This document shows, piece after piece, positions 1-5,999 of a DNA stretch of 7,286 nt. The notes beneath the pieces were generated by a model that worked only from the letters and a program-made list of their open reading frames with translations, was not told the DNA's origin and ran no database searches. How positions within the stretch are numbered: the first letter of the stretch is position 1; each line of letters starts with the position of its first letter. Source of the stretch: QHBQ01 sp038230695 (GTDB taxonomy: Bacteria; Chloroflexota; Chloroflexia; QHBQ01); the NCBI GenBank assembly GCA_038230695.1, contig JBBRMT010000232.1, positions 1-7,286 on the forward strand, in the 5' to 3' direction. The position numbers were made by a program, and so were the translations under genes.

Positions 1-572
1 ACGTTGACCAGGAAGATCCAACGCCACGAGAACGAGGTGAGCAGGCCACCTACTACTGGGCCGAGCAGGAAGCCCGCCGCCGCTGCAATCTGGTTCACGC
101 CCAGGCCGAGGCCAACCCGCCCGTGCCGAAAAGCATCGGTGACGATTGCCGCGCTGTTGGTGAATAGCAGCGCCCCGCCAATGCCCTGAATGGCGCGGAA
201 GAGGACCAGATCCCATCCATTAAATTGCGGCTGGGCGAGGCCGCCCAGCAGCGAACCGAGAGTGAATACGGCGAAGCCTGCGTTATACAGCTTCTTACGG
301 CCAAAGATGTCGGCCAGCCGACCGACCACCGGCACTAGCGCAGTCGTGATCAGCAGGTAGGCAAGCAGCACCCACATGATGGTAAGGAAACCGGCGTTCA
401 GGCCAGTGAGAATGTTGGGTAGCGCAATAGTCAGCGCCGAACCCTGGATCGAAGCGAGCAACGCCCCCACTGTGGTTACCGATAGAGCTACCCACTCGTA
501 TCCCTTCCACTCGTCCTGCGCCTGCGCATCAATATTGTTTATATTGGTTTTACTTTCGCTTATCGCTGCCAC
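1..572 (-). CDS. MFS drug exporter, DHA2 (EmrB/QacA) family, N-terminal part
   Basis: Inner-membrane proton-coupled exporter of the major facilitator superfamily, probably the 14-helix DHA2 type; substrate unknown. Only the first 190 residues are present; the gene continues past the left edge. The start is GTG at 572-570 with a GGGAG ribosome site 9 nt upstream; in-frame TAA stops just beyond it exclude a longer protein. Residues 1-25 are a polar cytoplasmic tail. TM1 lies near 28-52 and ends in ALPNI. Motif A is GRLADIFGRKK (84-94), in the loop between TM2 and TM3. The antiporter motif C, G-x8-G-x3-GP-x2-GG, fits exactly at G158-G176 and marks it as a drug:H+ antiporter. Oddity: the TM1 position usually Asp in LDxTIVNVALP-type sequences is Gln43 here. 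Its promoter is a perfect sigma-70 consensus, divergent from ppk1. Family assignment is firm; drug specificity cannot be read from this part. Confidence 0.9.
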   Translation of the reverse strand, partial: MAAISESKTNINNIDAQAQDEWKGYEWVALSVTTVGALLASIQGSALTIALPNILTGLNAGFLTIMWVLLAYLLITTALVPVVGRLADIFGRKKLYNAGFAVFTLGSLLGGLAQPQFNGWDLVLFRAIQGIGGALLFTNSAAIVTDAFRHGRVGLGLGVNQIAAAAGFLLGPVVGGLLTSFSWRWIFLVN

Positions 573-593
573 GTGATCAATCTCCCTTTATTA

Positions 594-620
594 GTTACAT
601 TTTGCAACAGTTTCAGTTTC
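594..620. promoter_or_regulatory. Possible operator at the MFS gene start point
   Basis: Just downstream of the MFS -10 box, covering the expected transcription start, two small patterns lie next to each other. One is the tandem hexamer AGTTTC on the plus strand (609-614 and 615-620). The other is a 15-bp imperfect palindrome, GTTACA-TTT-TGCAAC (594-608, one mismatch). The 7-mer AACAGTT at 606-612 recurs at 3120-3126 in the marR leader. Placement fits a repressor site, but the repeats are short and could be chance. Confidence 0.35.
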
Positions 621-622
621 TA

Positions 623-651
623 ATTATATCTAATGCTGAGTTCAATGTCAA
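623..651 (-). promoter_or_regulatory. Sigma-70 promoter of the MFS exporter gene
   Basis: On the minus strand there is a perfect TTGACA (651-646), a 17-nt spacer and a perfect TATAAT (628-623). Transcription should begin near 616, giving a leader of about 45 nt before the GTG start. A consensus promoter this strong on an efflux gene suggests it is held down by a repressor (inference). Confidence 0.85.
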
Positions 652-671
652 GATTTGCCCCTGCGCCTTTC

Positions 672-701
672 TTGACACGCAGGCACGCTTACTGCTACAA
701 T
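672..701 (+). promoter_or_regulatory. Sigma-70 promoter of ppk1
   Basis: TTGACA (672-677), an 18-nt spacer and TACAAT (696-701). Predicted start near 708, so the leader is about 49 nt. It lies back to back with the MFS promoter; the two -35 boxes are 20 bp apart, so neither promoter overlaps the other. No Pho-box-like repeat was evident by eye. Confidence 0.75.
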
Positions 702-756
702 AAGCATGGATGATAAACAATTGGCGAATGGTGACTAACGGAGGTTTGCACCTTAA

Positions 757-2997
757 ATGGCAGCAGCGACCGAGGTAAAGGTAAGTGAACCAGAGTTGGC
801 GATGGCAATGGCCGAGGCCAAGATTGAGGCGATCGCCGAGGCCAGCGAGGCAGCGCGGATGGCCGAGGATTTGCGTGATGAGCTGGTCAAGCTGAAGCCC
901 AATCTGTACTTCAATCGTGAGATGAGCCTGCTCAAGTTCCAGCGTCGCGTGCTTGATAATTCGATTTCCCAACGGCACCCCTTGCTGGAGCGGGTCAAGT
1001 TCCTGGCAATCAGCCACTCCAACATTGACGAGTTCTTCATGGTGCGAGTCTCCGGCCTGCGCGAACAGACTAAAGCGGGAGTGAGCGAGACCAGCCCCGA
1101 CGGCATGACTCCGGCGGAGGAATTGGCGGCGGTGCGGATGGAGTTGCTGGCCTTGTTCGAGCAACAGGCCACCCACTGGCATGATACCTTGCGCCCTGCG
1201 CTGGAGCGGGCAGGCATCACCATTTGTGACTACAAGCAACTCAACCATAAGCAAAAGCAGTTTGTCAAAGATTATTTCGAGCGTGAAGTCTTCCCTGTCT
1301 GCACTCCGCTGGCGGTTGACCCCGGCCATCCCTTCCCCCACATCTCCAACCTCAGCCTCAATCTGGCGGTCAGCCTGCGCGATCCCGACGGGCGCAAGCA
1401 CTTTGCGCGGCTGAAGGTGCCAAACGTGCTGCCCCGCCTGGTGCAGATCCCCGATGATGACAGCGCCCAGATAACGCTCGTCTGGCTGGAACAAGTGCTT
1501 ATTGCCCACCTCGACCAACTGTTCCCCAGCATGGAGATCGTCGAAGCCCACCCCTTCCGCGTCATCCGCGATGCCGACATCGAAATCCAGGAACTAGAGG
1601 CAGACGATTTGCTGGTGACCATCGAGGAGAGTTTGAACCGCCGCCGCTTCGGTAGCGCGGTCGCCTTGATTACAAACCCGACTATCCCCCACCACCTATG
1701 GACTATGCTGATGGAGAAGCTGGAGCTATCGGTGGACGAGCATTATCCCATCAGTGGGCCGCTGGGCCTTTCTGATCTCATGGAGGTGTACCGCATCGAG
1801 CGGCCCGATCTGAAGGATGCCACCTTCACCCCGCACGTACCCGCCATCCTCCGCAGCCACAGCATCTTCGATGCTATCCGTGAACGCGACATTATCCTGC
1901 ACCACCCCTTCGACTCGTTCAACCCGGTGGTAGATTTTATCCGCCGCGCCGCCGAAGACCCAAACGTGCTGGCAATCAAGCAAACGCTCTATCGCACTGG
2001 CACAAACTCGCCTATCGTGGAGGCGCTAGGTGAGGCCGCTGAGGAAGGCAAGCAGGTTGCGGTTCTGGTCGAACTCAAAGCCCGCTTCGACGAGGAGAAG
2101 AACATCGGCTGGGCGCGAGCTTTGGAGCAGGCGGGTGTCCATGTTACCTACGGGCTAATTGGGCTGAAAACCCACTGCAAGGTGGCGCTGGTGGTACGCA
2201 AGGAGCGCGATGCGTTGCGCCGCTACGTCCACATTGGCACCGGCAACTACAATGCGGCCACGGCCCGCCTTTATACCGATATTGGGATGTTCACCTGCCG
2301 CCCGGAAATCGGCGAGGATGCCAGCGACCTGTTCAACTACCTGACCGGCTACTCCAAACAGACGCTGTACAACCGCTTCCTGGTTGCGCCCATCAATATG
2401 CGTGATGGGGTGCGCGAACGTATCAAGCGCGAGGTAGCGCAGCATCGGCGCAGAGGCGGTGGACACATTATCTTCAAGATGAACTCGCTAGTTGACCCAC
2501 AGCTAATCGAAGACCTATACAATGCCTCCTGCGCTGGGGTGCAAATTGACCTAATCGTGCGGGGAATGTGCTGCCTGCGTCCGGGCGTGGTGGGAGTGAG
2601 CGAGAACATCCATGTCACCAGCATCGTTGGCCGCTTCCTCGAACACAGCCGCATCTACTACTTCCGTAATGGCGGCGAGAGCGAGGTGTTGATCGGCAGC
2701 GCTGATTTGATGCCCCGCAACCTTGACTTTAGGGTGGAAACCATGGTGCCGGTGCAGGATGCCACGCTCAAGTCGTACCTGATCAACGATGTGCTGGCCG
2801 TCTACCTGCGCGATACGGCCAACTCGCACCTGCTGCAACAGGATGGCAGATACACCCCCAAGCTGCCCGCCGAGGGCCAGGTGGGCGAGGATGCCCAGCT
2901 TACGCTCATTGCCAAAGCTGCCAGCGACTCGCAAAGTATCGAACCCGATGCCAAGACGCTGCCACACAGCGAGTATGGCCGGGTGGATGTGCGTTAG
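757..2997 (+). CDS. ppk1: Polyphosphate kinase 1 (PPK1)
   Basis: Reversibly transfers the terminal phosphate of ATP to inorganic polyphosphate through a phosphohistidine. The protein has 746 residues, against 688 in E. coli PPK. The N-terminal domain carries NREMSLLKFQRRVL and SNIDEFFMVRVSGL (about 53-100). The catalytic phospholipase-D-like domains hold Arg413 (LYRTG), Arg443 (ELKARFDEE), His473 (LKTHCK) and His630 (FLEHSRI). These match E. coli Arg375, Arg405, His435 (the phosphorylated residue) and His592, all with a constant offset of 38, so the core is collinear and the enzyme should be active. The offset reflects an Ala/Glu-rich, probably helical N-terminal extension (about residues 1-45); there is also a polar C-terminal tail. 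ATG 757 follows GGAGG at 740-744 with a slightly long 12-nt gap; the next in-frame ATGs (805, 811) lack a better site. It stands alone, with its own promoter and terminator. Confidence 0.97.
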   Translation: MAAATEVKVSEPELAMAMAEAKIEAIAEASEAARMAEDLRDELVKLKPNLYFNREMSLLKFQRRVLDNSISQRHPLLERVKFLAISHSNIDEFFMVRVSGLREQTKAGVSETSPDGMTPAEELAAVRMELLALFEQQATHWHDTLRPALERAGITICDYKQLNHKQKQFVKDYFEREVFPVCTPLAVDPGHPFPHISNLSLNLAVSLRDPDGRKHFARLKVPNVLPRLVQIPDDDSAQITLVWLEQVLIAHLDQLFPSMEIVEAHPFRVIRDADIEIQELEADDLLVTIEESLNRRRFGSAVALITNPTIPHHLWTMLMEKLELSVDEHYPISGPLGLSDLMEVYRIERPDLKDATFTPHVPAILRSHSIFDAIRERDIILHHPFDSFNPVVDFIRRAAEDPNVLAIKQTLYRTGTNSPIVEALGEAAEEGKQVAVLVELKARFDEEKNIGWARALEQAGVHVTYGLIGLKTHCKVALVVRKERDALRRYVHIGTGNYNAATARLYTDIGMFTCRPEIGEDASDLFNYLTGYSKQTLYNRFLVAPINMRDGVRERIKREVAQHRRRGGGHIIFKMNSLVDPQLIEDLYNASCAGVQIDLIVRGMCCLRPGVVGVSENIHVTSIVGRFLEHSRIYYFRNGGESEVLIGSADLMPRNLDFRVETMVPVQDATLKSYLINDVLAVYLRDTANSHLLQQDGRYTPKLPAEGQVGEDAQLTLIAKAASDSQSIEPDAKTLPHSEYGRVDVR

Positions 2998-3028
2998 TCC
3001 TCAGAGATAATGTACAAGGTATCATACC

Positions 3029-3062
3029 AAAGTGAGAGCGCAGCGTTGCGCCCCCACTTTTT
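3029..3062 (+). terminator. Intrinsic terminator after ppk1
   Basis: AAAGTG (3029-3034) pairs with CACTTT (3055-3060) and GCGCA pairs with TGCGC around a GCGT loop; one internal G-C pair is flanked by A-C mismatches. The 3' arm runs into TTTTT (3058-3062). It starts 32 nt after the ppk1 stop and ends before the marR promoter, so it insulates the two genes. An 11-bp perfect palindrome, GGTATCATACC (3018-3028), touches its 5' side; its role is unknown. Confidence 0.75.
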
Positions 3063-3081
3063 GTTGAGCTGGGCAATAACC

Positions 3082-3110
3082 TTGACAAACATCAGTAAAG
3101 TGTTTATAAT
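3082..3110 (+). promoter_or_regulatory. Sigma-70 promoter of the marR-type gene
   Basis: Perfect TTGACA (3082-3087), 17-nt spacer, perfect TATAAT (3105-3110). Start expected near 3117, leaving a leader of only about 22 nt. The spacer holds a small inverted repeat, AAACA (3087-3091) and TGTTT (3101-3105), and the 8-mer AAGTGTTT (3098-3105) that is also found in the ABC promoter. This promoter lies inside the longer open frame that begins at 3010, which rules out starts upstream of 3139. Confidence 0.88.
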
Positions 3111-3137
3111 TAACTATATAACAGTTAAGGACTTAAC
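3110..3137. promoter_or_regulatory. Probable autoregulatory operator over marR start point and RBS
   Basis: Two overlapping inverted repeats fill the leader. The first is TTAACT (3110-3115) with AGTTAA (3123-3128) across 7 nt. The second is a perfect 14-bp palindrome, GTTAAG-GA-CTTAAC (3124-3137), which contains the AAGG ribosome site. A dimer bound here would cover the transcription start. MarR proteins commonly bind palindromes of this size over their own promoters (family knowledge). That this protein binds here is inference; the AT-rich context makes chance repeats possible. Confidence 0.55.
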
Positions 3138-3138
3138 C

Positions 3139-3744
3139 ATGAAACGCAACACTATTAACAATCTATCCGAAGAGCATAGCCGCGAAGCTATAGCTAAGTT
3201 TGATGGACGTGACACTCTTCCACCACATTCATTGAGTGATGCAATTAAGCTACACCAAAGTCCCTACTCAGCCAGCGATCCCTTGGCGCTGGAACTGCTG
3301 GTCAGCATCTTCCGCACCGCCGGGATATTGCACGCCAGCCAGGAAGCAATGCTACGGAACTACAACCTTAACATCCAGGAGTGGCGCACCCTCGGCATAT
3401 TGTTCTTCAATCAGGATCACGCCGCGCCTCAGCATATCATCAGCAGTATGCTGGGGGTCACTCGCCCGCACGTAACCGGCATTATTGACGCGCTAGAACA
3501 AGAGGGTTTGGTCGAACGCATCGCCCATCCTGATGACCGTCGTGTTACGCTCGCCCACCTAACCGACAAGGGCATTGAACAGTTGAAGGAGACTAGCCCG
3601 CATTACAACACGCTCCTGGCGGAAATGTTCAGCCCCTTCAACGAGGAGGAGAAGCAGCAGATGCTGACGTTGCTCTACCGCCTGCGCCAGAATGTAATTG
3701 GCGATAACAATAGTCGTTGCCACGACGAGGAGTCTAACGGCTGA
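3139..3744 (+). CDS. MarR-family transcriptional regulator
   Basis: Dimeric winged-helix DNA-binding protein, probably a ligand-released repressor of the exporter genes next to it. It has 201 residues, against roughly 140-160 for most MarR proteins; the excess is a polar N-terminal stretch of about 45 residues. A helix around 48-72 probably belongs to the dimer interface. The helix-turn-helix lies about 97-121 (recognition segment VTRPHVTGIIDALEQEGLV) and the wing follows, with the family hallmark HPDDRR at 130-135 and LTDKG at 141-145. ATG 3139 is chosen because it follows AAGG at 8 nt and sits just downstream of a consensus promoter; no other start codon lies close by in frame. The first 45 or so codons are visibly more AT-rich than the rest. 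The ABC exporter starts 130 bp downstream from its own promoter. No clear terminator was seen between them. Confidence 0.92.
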   Translation: MKRNTINNLSEEHSREAIAKFDGRDTLPPHSLSDAIKLHQSPYSASDPLALELLVSIFRTAGILHASQEAMLRNYNLNIQEWRTLGILFFNQDHAAPQHIISSMLGVTRPHVTGIIDALEQEGLVERIAHPDDRRVTLAHLTDKGIEQLKETSPHYNTLLAEMFSPFNEEEKQQMLTLLYRLRQNVIGDNNSRCHDEESNG

Positions 3745-3803
3745 GTTGCCTACATCAAAAGCAGTAATTTTTCAGGTATATGTTAACTTTCTCAAGGTTG
3801 GTA

Positions 3804-3832
3804 TTGACGGGATCAAGTGTTTGGTGTATCAT
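3804..3832 (+). promoter_or_regulatory. Sigma-70 promoter of the ABC exporter operon
   Basis: TTGACG (3804-3809), 17-nt spacer, TATCAT (3827-3832); one mismatch to consensus in each box. Start expected near 3839, leader about 35 nt. This lets the exporter be transcribed separately from the regulator gene, though read-through from the marR promoter is also possible. Confidence 0.72.
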
Positions 3833-3852
3833 CACACCGTGAACAAGTGTGA
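3814..3852. promoter_or_regulatory. Operator-like repeats in the ABC exporter promoter
   Basis: Three patterns overlap the -10 box and start point. CAAGTGT occurs directly at 3814-3820 and 3844-3850, exactly 30 bp apart, i.e. about three helical turns. GGTGT (3823-3827) and ACACC (3834-3838) form an inverted repeat across the -10. TCACAC (3832-3837) and GTGTGA (3847-3852) form another with a 9-nt spacer. The 8-mer AAGTGTTT (3815-3822) also sits in the marR promoter spacer. Position suits repression by the adjacent MarR protein; this is inference. Confidence 0.5.
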
Positions 3853-3873
3853 GTAAAACAAGGAGGGAACTAA

Positions 3874-4998
3874 ATGACCGCAGTGGAACCTCAAGTCAGT
3901 GAAGTAGTGCAGCCATCGCTCAACGGTAACCAGCCCGCCGCTTACCCCAGCGGCAAGGCCAATATTGTCCACACCGAGCAGCTAACCCGGCTCTACGGCC
4001 AGCTTCACGCCGTTGATGGGGTTAACTTCGATGTGCGTGAGGGTGAGATCTTCGGCTTCCTCGGCCCTAATGGTGCGGGCAAAAGCACCACCATCAAGAT
4101 GCTTACCACCCTGGTCAAGCCCAGCTCGGGCCATGCCACCGTGGTCGGCTACGACCTGGCGACCCAGGCGAACCAGATCCGCAACGTCATCGGCTATGTT
4201 GCCCAGGAGATTGGGGTGGATGGTCGCGCCAGCGGATGGGAGAACCTGGAATTGCAGGGCCACCTCTACCATATGAGTAACGCGGAGATCAAGCAGCGCG
4301 TTACCGAGTTGCTCGAACTGGTGGACCTGACGAAGGATGCCAAGAAGCTGGCGGGCGCATATTCAGGAGGGATGCGTAAGCGTCTCGATATTGCCACCGG
4401 CCTGATCCACCGCCCCAAGCTACTGTTCCTGGACGAGCCGACCACCGGCCTCGACCCCCAGACTCGCGCGAACCTCTGGGAGTACATCCGTCGTCTCAAC
4501 CAGGAGCAGGGCGTGACCATCTTTCTCACCACCCACTATCTGGAGGAGGCGGACCGCCTCTGCGATCGCATTGCTATTATTGACCACGGTAAGATTATGG
4601 CGCTGGACACCCCCAGCAACCTCAAGGATCAGGTCAGCGGTGACGTGATCAGCATCACTTTCGACAGCCCCGAAATGCCAGCCGACCCCACCAAGCGCGA
4701 AGCCGCCAAGGCTGCCCTGGCCGACCAGCCCTGGGTTACCGATATCAAGGAGTCGGATAAGGGCGGGCTGAACGTCTACGTAGCGGGCGGCGAAACCGCA
4801 ATGCCACAGATGCTCCGCATACTCGACCAGCACAACCTGCCCGTCGTCTCCATTTCGATGAGCCGCCCCAGCCTCGACGATGTGTTCCTCAAGTACACCG
4901 GCCACCAGATGCGTGACGAAGCAGGCGGTAGGCCGACCATGGCCCAGATGGGCATGAACTTCGGCGGGCGGCGCGGTGGCCGACCCGGGGGCCGCTAG
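3874..4998 (+). CDS. ABC exporter ATP-binding protein, DrrA-like
   Basis: Cytoplasmic ATPase that powers an ABC-2 type exporter of the daunorubicin-resistance (DrrA) type; the partner is the permease starting at 5174. It has 374 residues. In order: A-loop Tyr41, Walker A GPNGAGKST (64-72), Q-loop Gln111, signature YSGGMRKR (163-170), Walker B LLFLDEP with Asp187 and Glu188, and H-loop His221. All catalytic elements are intact. The C-terminal domain (about 250-350) ends in DDVFLKYTGHQMRDE, typical of DrrA-like subunits. About 30 non-conserved polar residues precede the ATPase core, and the last residues form a Gly/Arg-rich tail (FGGRRGGRPGGR). ATG 3874 has an excellent AGGAGG site 7 nt upstream, so the N-terminal extension is probably real. 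Drug resistance or lipid/natural-product export are both possible substrate roles; specificity is not readable. Confidence 0.95.
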   Translation: MTAVEPQVSEVVQPSLNGNQPAAYPSGKANIVHTEQLTRLYGQLHAVDGVNFDVREGEIFGFLGPNGAGKSTTIKMLTTLVKPSSGHATVVGYDLATQANQIRNVIGYVAQEIGVDGRASGWENLELQGHLYHMSNAEIKQRVTELLELVDLTKDAKKLAGAYSGGMRKRLDIATGLIHRPKLLFLDEPTTGLDPQTRANLWEYIRRLNQEQGVTIFLTTHYLEEADRLCDRIAIIDHGKIMALDTPSNLKDQVSGDVISITFDSPEMPADPTKREAAKAALADQPWVTDIKESDKGGLNVYVAGGETAMPQMLRILDQHNLPVVSISMSRPSLDDVFLKYTGHQMRDEAGGRPTMAQMGMNFGGRRGGRPGGR

Positions 4999-5000
4999 CC

Positions 5001-5023
5001 AAGTGCTGAAGGTTAAGTGCTGA
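5001..5023. repeat. AAGTGCTGA direct repeat
   Basis: AAGTGCTGA occurs at 5001-5009 and 5015-5023 (14-nt period), starting 2 nt after the ATPase stop codon. It is the first of several simple repeats in the 175-bp gap inside the ABC operon. No gene or promoter was seen in this piece. Confidence 0.7.
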
Positions 5024-5043
5024 GTGATGTGTACATTTCTCCC

Positions 5044-5130
5044 TCTCCCCTCGTGGGAGATGGTAGGTAGTAACTCCTCCCCAAAGGGGGGGCTGGGTAG
5101 TAACTCCTCCCCAAAGGGGGAGGCTGGGTG
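5044..5130. repeat. Hairpin plus 30-bp tandem repeat inside the ABC operon
   Basis: TCTCCC (5044-5049) and GGGAGA (5055-5060) form a hairpin. Then 25 bp at 5066-5090 recur without mismatch at 5096-5120, a 30-bp period; the following GGCTGGGT is repeated too, shifted by one inserted A. Each unit contains CCTCCCC-AAA-G-tract, and the second can fold as CCTCCCC/GGGGAGG, so the ATPase-permease mRNA should carry up to three GC-rich stem-loops just upstream of the permease ribosome site. No T-run follows, so these are not classic terminators. They look like intergenic repeat elements lodged in an operon; they might protect or tune the message (inference). Confidence 0.8.
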
Positions 5131-5173
5131 GGGGAGTACATCCCTCAGACAAAAACAAAGGAGGAGTTCCAAC

Positions 5174-5968
5174 ATGAATACACTTGCCGACATCTACTAT
5201 CTAACCAAACGTAACCTGATTGCCTCGGTACGCATCCCCATCCTGCTGGTTTTCACCATCGTGCAGCCGTTGCTCTGGCTCATCCTATTCAGCCAGTTGT
5301 TCACGAAGATGGTTAGCGGGATGGCAGCTAGTCCGAACAATCCCTACGGCACCAGCAACTTTCTCGATTTCTTCGTTCCCGCCATCATCATGCAAACCGT
5401 GCTATTCAGCGGGGCGTGGAGTGGCAACAGCATCATCAGCGATATGGAAACCGGCGTGCTGGACAAGATGATGGCAACCCCGGTCAGTCGCGTGGCGATC
5501 ATCCTGAGCCGAATGTTCGCCTCGGTCATCTACTCGATGATCCAGGTGACTATCATCTTCATCGTCGCTTTCATCATGGGCTTCCAGAGCGCCAGCGGTG
5601 TCAGCGCAATCCTGATTACTTACCTGATCGCCTTCCTGTTCGGACTGGGCATCTGCGGCCTCAGCACACTCCTGGCGGTGTGGACCAAGCGCACCGAAGC
5701 AGTTACGGCGGCCAGCACCTTCGTCACTATGCCGATGTTCATGCTCTCCGGCTCGTTCCTACCACTCGCGCTAATCGGTGGCTGGGTCGCCGAGGTCGCC
5801 AAGTACAACCCGCTGAACTACGCCCTCGATGCAACGCGTGGCCCCATCCTGAAGGATGCGATCGACTGGGGCACGTTCAGCCTCTCGGTGGTAATCCTGT
5901 TGGCGATCGCGGTAGTGTTCGTCACCGCATCCACCTACATCTTCCGCACTCGCCTGGCGACGGCCTAG
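5174..5968 (+). CDS. ABC-2 type permease, DrrB-like
   Basis: Membrane partner of the DrrA-like ATPase; a dimer would form the export channel. It has 264 residues, the usual size for this family. Six hydrophobic segments are visible at roughly 21-43, 68-85, 117-137, 145-169, 181-203 and 238-259. The family signature after the second segment is present as DMETGVLDKMMATPVSR (90-106), followed later by MLSGSFLPL (190-198) and NPLNYALDATRG, both typical of ABC-2 permeases. ATG 5174 is chosen over the open frame from 5024 because AAAGGAGGAG (5157-5166) lies at ideal distance and the upstream residues are only translated repeats. The 175-bp gap to the ATPase is long for a subunit pair that normally overlaps or nearly touches. 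The operon probably ends at the palindrome downstream. Confidence 0.94.
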   Translation: MNTLADIYYLTKRNLIASVRIPILLVFTIVQPLLWLILFSQLFTKMVSGMAASPNNPYGTSNFLDFFVPAIIMQTVLFSGAWSGNSIISDMETGVLDKMMATPVSRVAIILSRMFASVIYSMIQVTIIFIVAFIMGFQSASGVSAILITYLIAFLFGLGICGLSTLLAVWTKRTEAVTAASTFVTMPMFMLSGSFLPLALIGGWVAEVAKYNPLNYALDATRGPILKDAIDWGTFSLSVVILLAIAVVFVTASTYIFRTRLATA

Positions 5969-5971
5969 CGG

Positions 5972-5992
5972 AGTTGCAAGTTGCAAGTTGTA
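5972..5992. repeat. Heptamer tandem repeat (AGTTGCA)3
   Basis: AGTTGCA is repeated three times in tandem (5972-5978, 5979-5985, 5986-5992, the last as AGTTGTA), beginning 4 nt after the permease stop. It is a simple-sequence array with no visible function, directly left of the large palindrome. Confidence 0.75.
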
Positions 5993-5999
5993 AAACACT

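Noticed and set aside
613..1551. Long open frame of 312 codons on the minus strand
   Set aside because: It lies antisense to the well-conserved ppk1 gene and its promoter; the translation resembles no family and shows typical shadow composition.
3010..3138. N-terminal extension of the MarR gene from ATG 3010
   Set aside because: The segment contains the ppk1 terminator and a perfect promoter, so the mRNA starts after it; a ribosome site precedes ATG 3139.
3745..3803. Terminator between marR and the ABC promoter
   Set aside because: There is a TTTTT run near 3768-3773 but I could not find a stable stem before it.
5066..5130. CRISPR array
   Set aside because: Only two nearly contiguous units with 5 nt between the exact copies and no unique spacers; no cas genes nearby.
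5024..5173. N-terminal extension of the permease from ATG 5024
   Set aside because: It is made of translated repeats, whereas a strong ribosome site lies just before ATG 5174, where permease similarity begins.
4420..5193. 257-codon minus-strand frame across the ATPase end and the repeat gap
   Set aside because: Antisense to a certain gene, and its distinctive part is only the translated tandem repeat.
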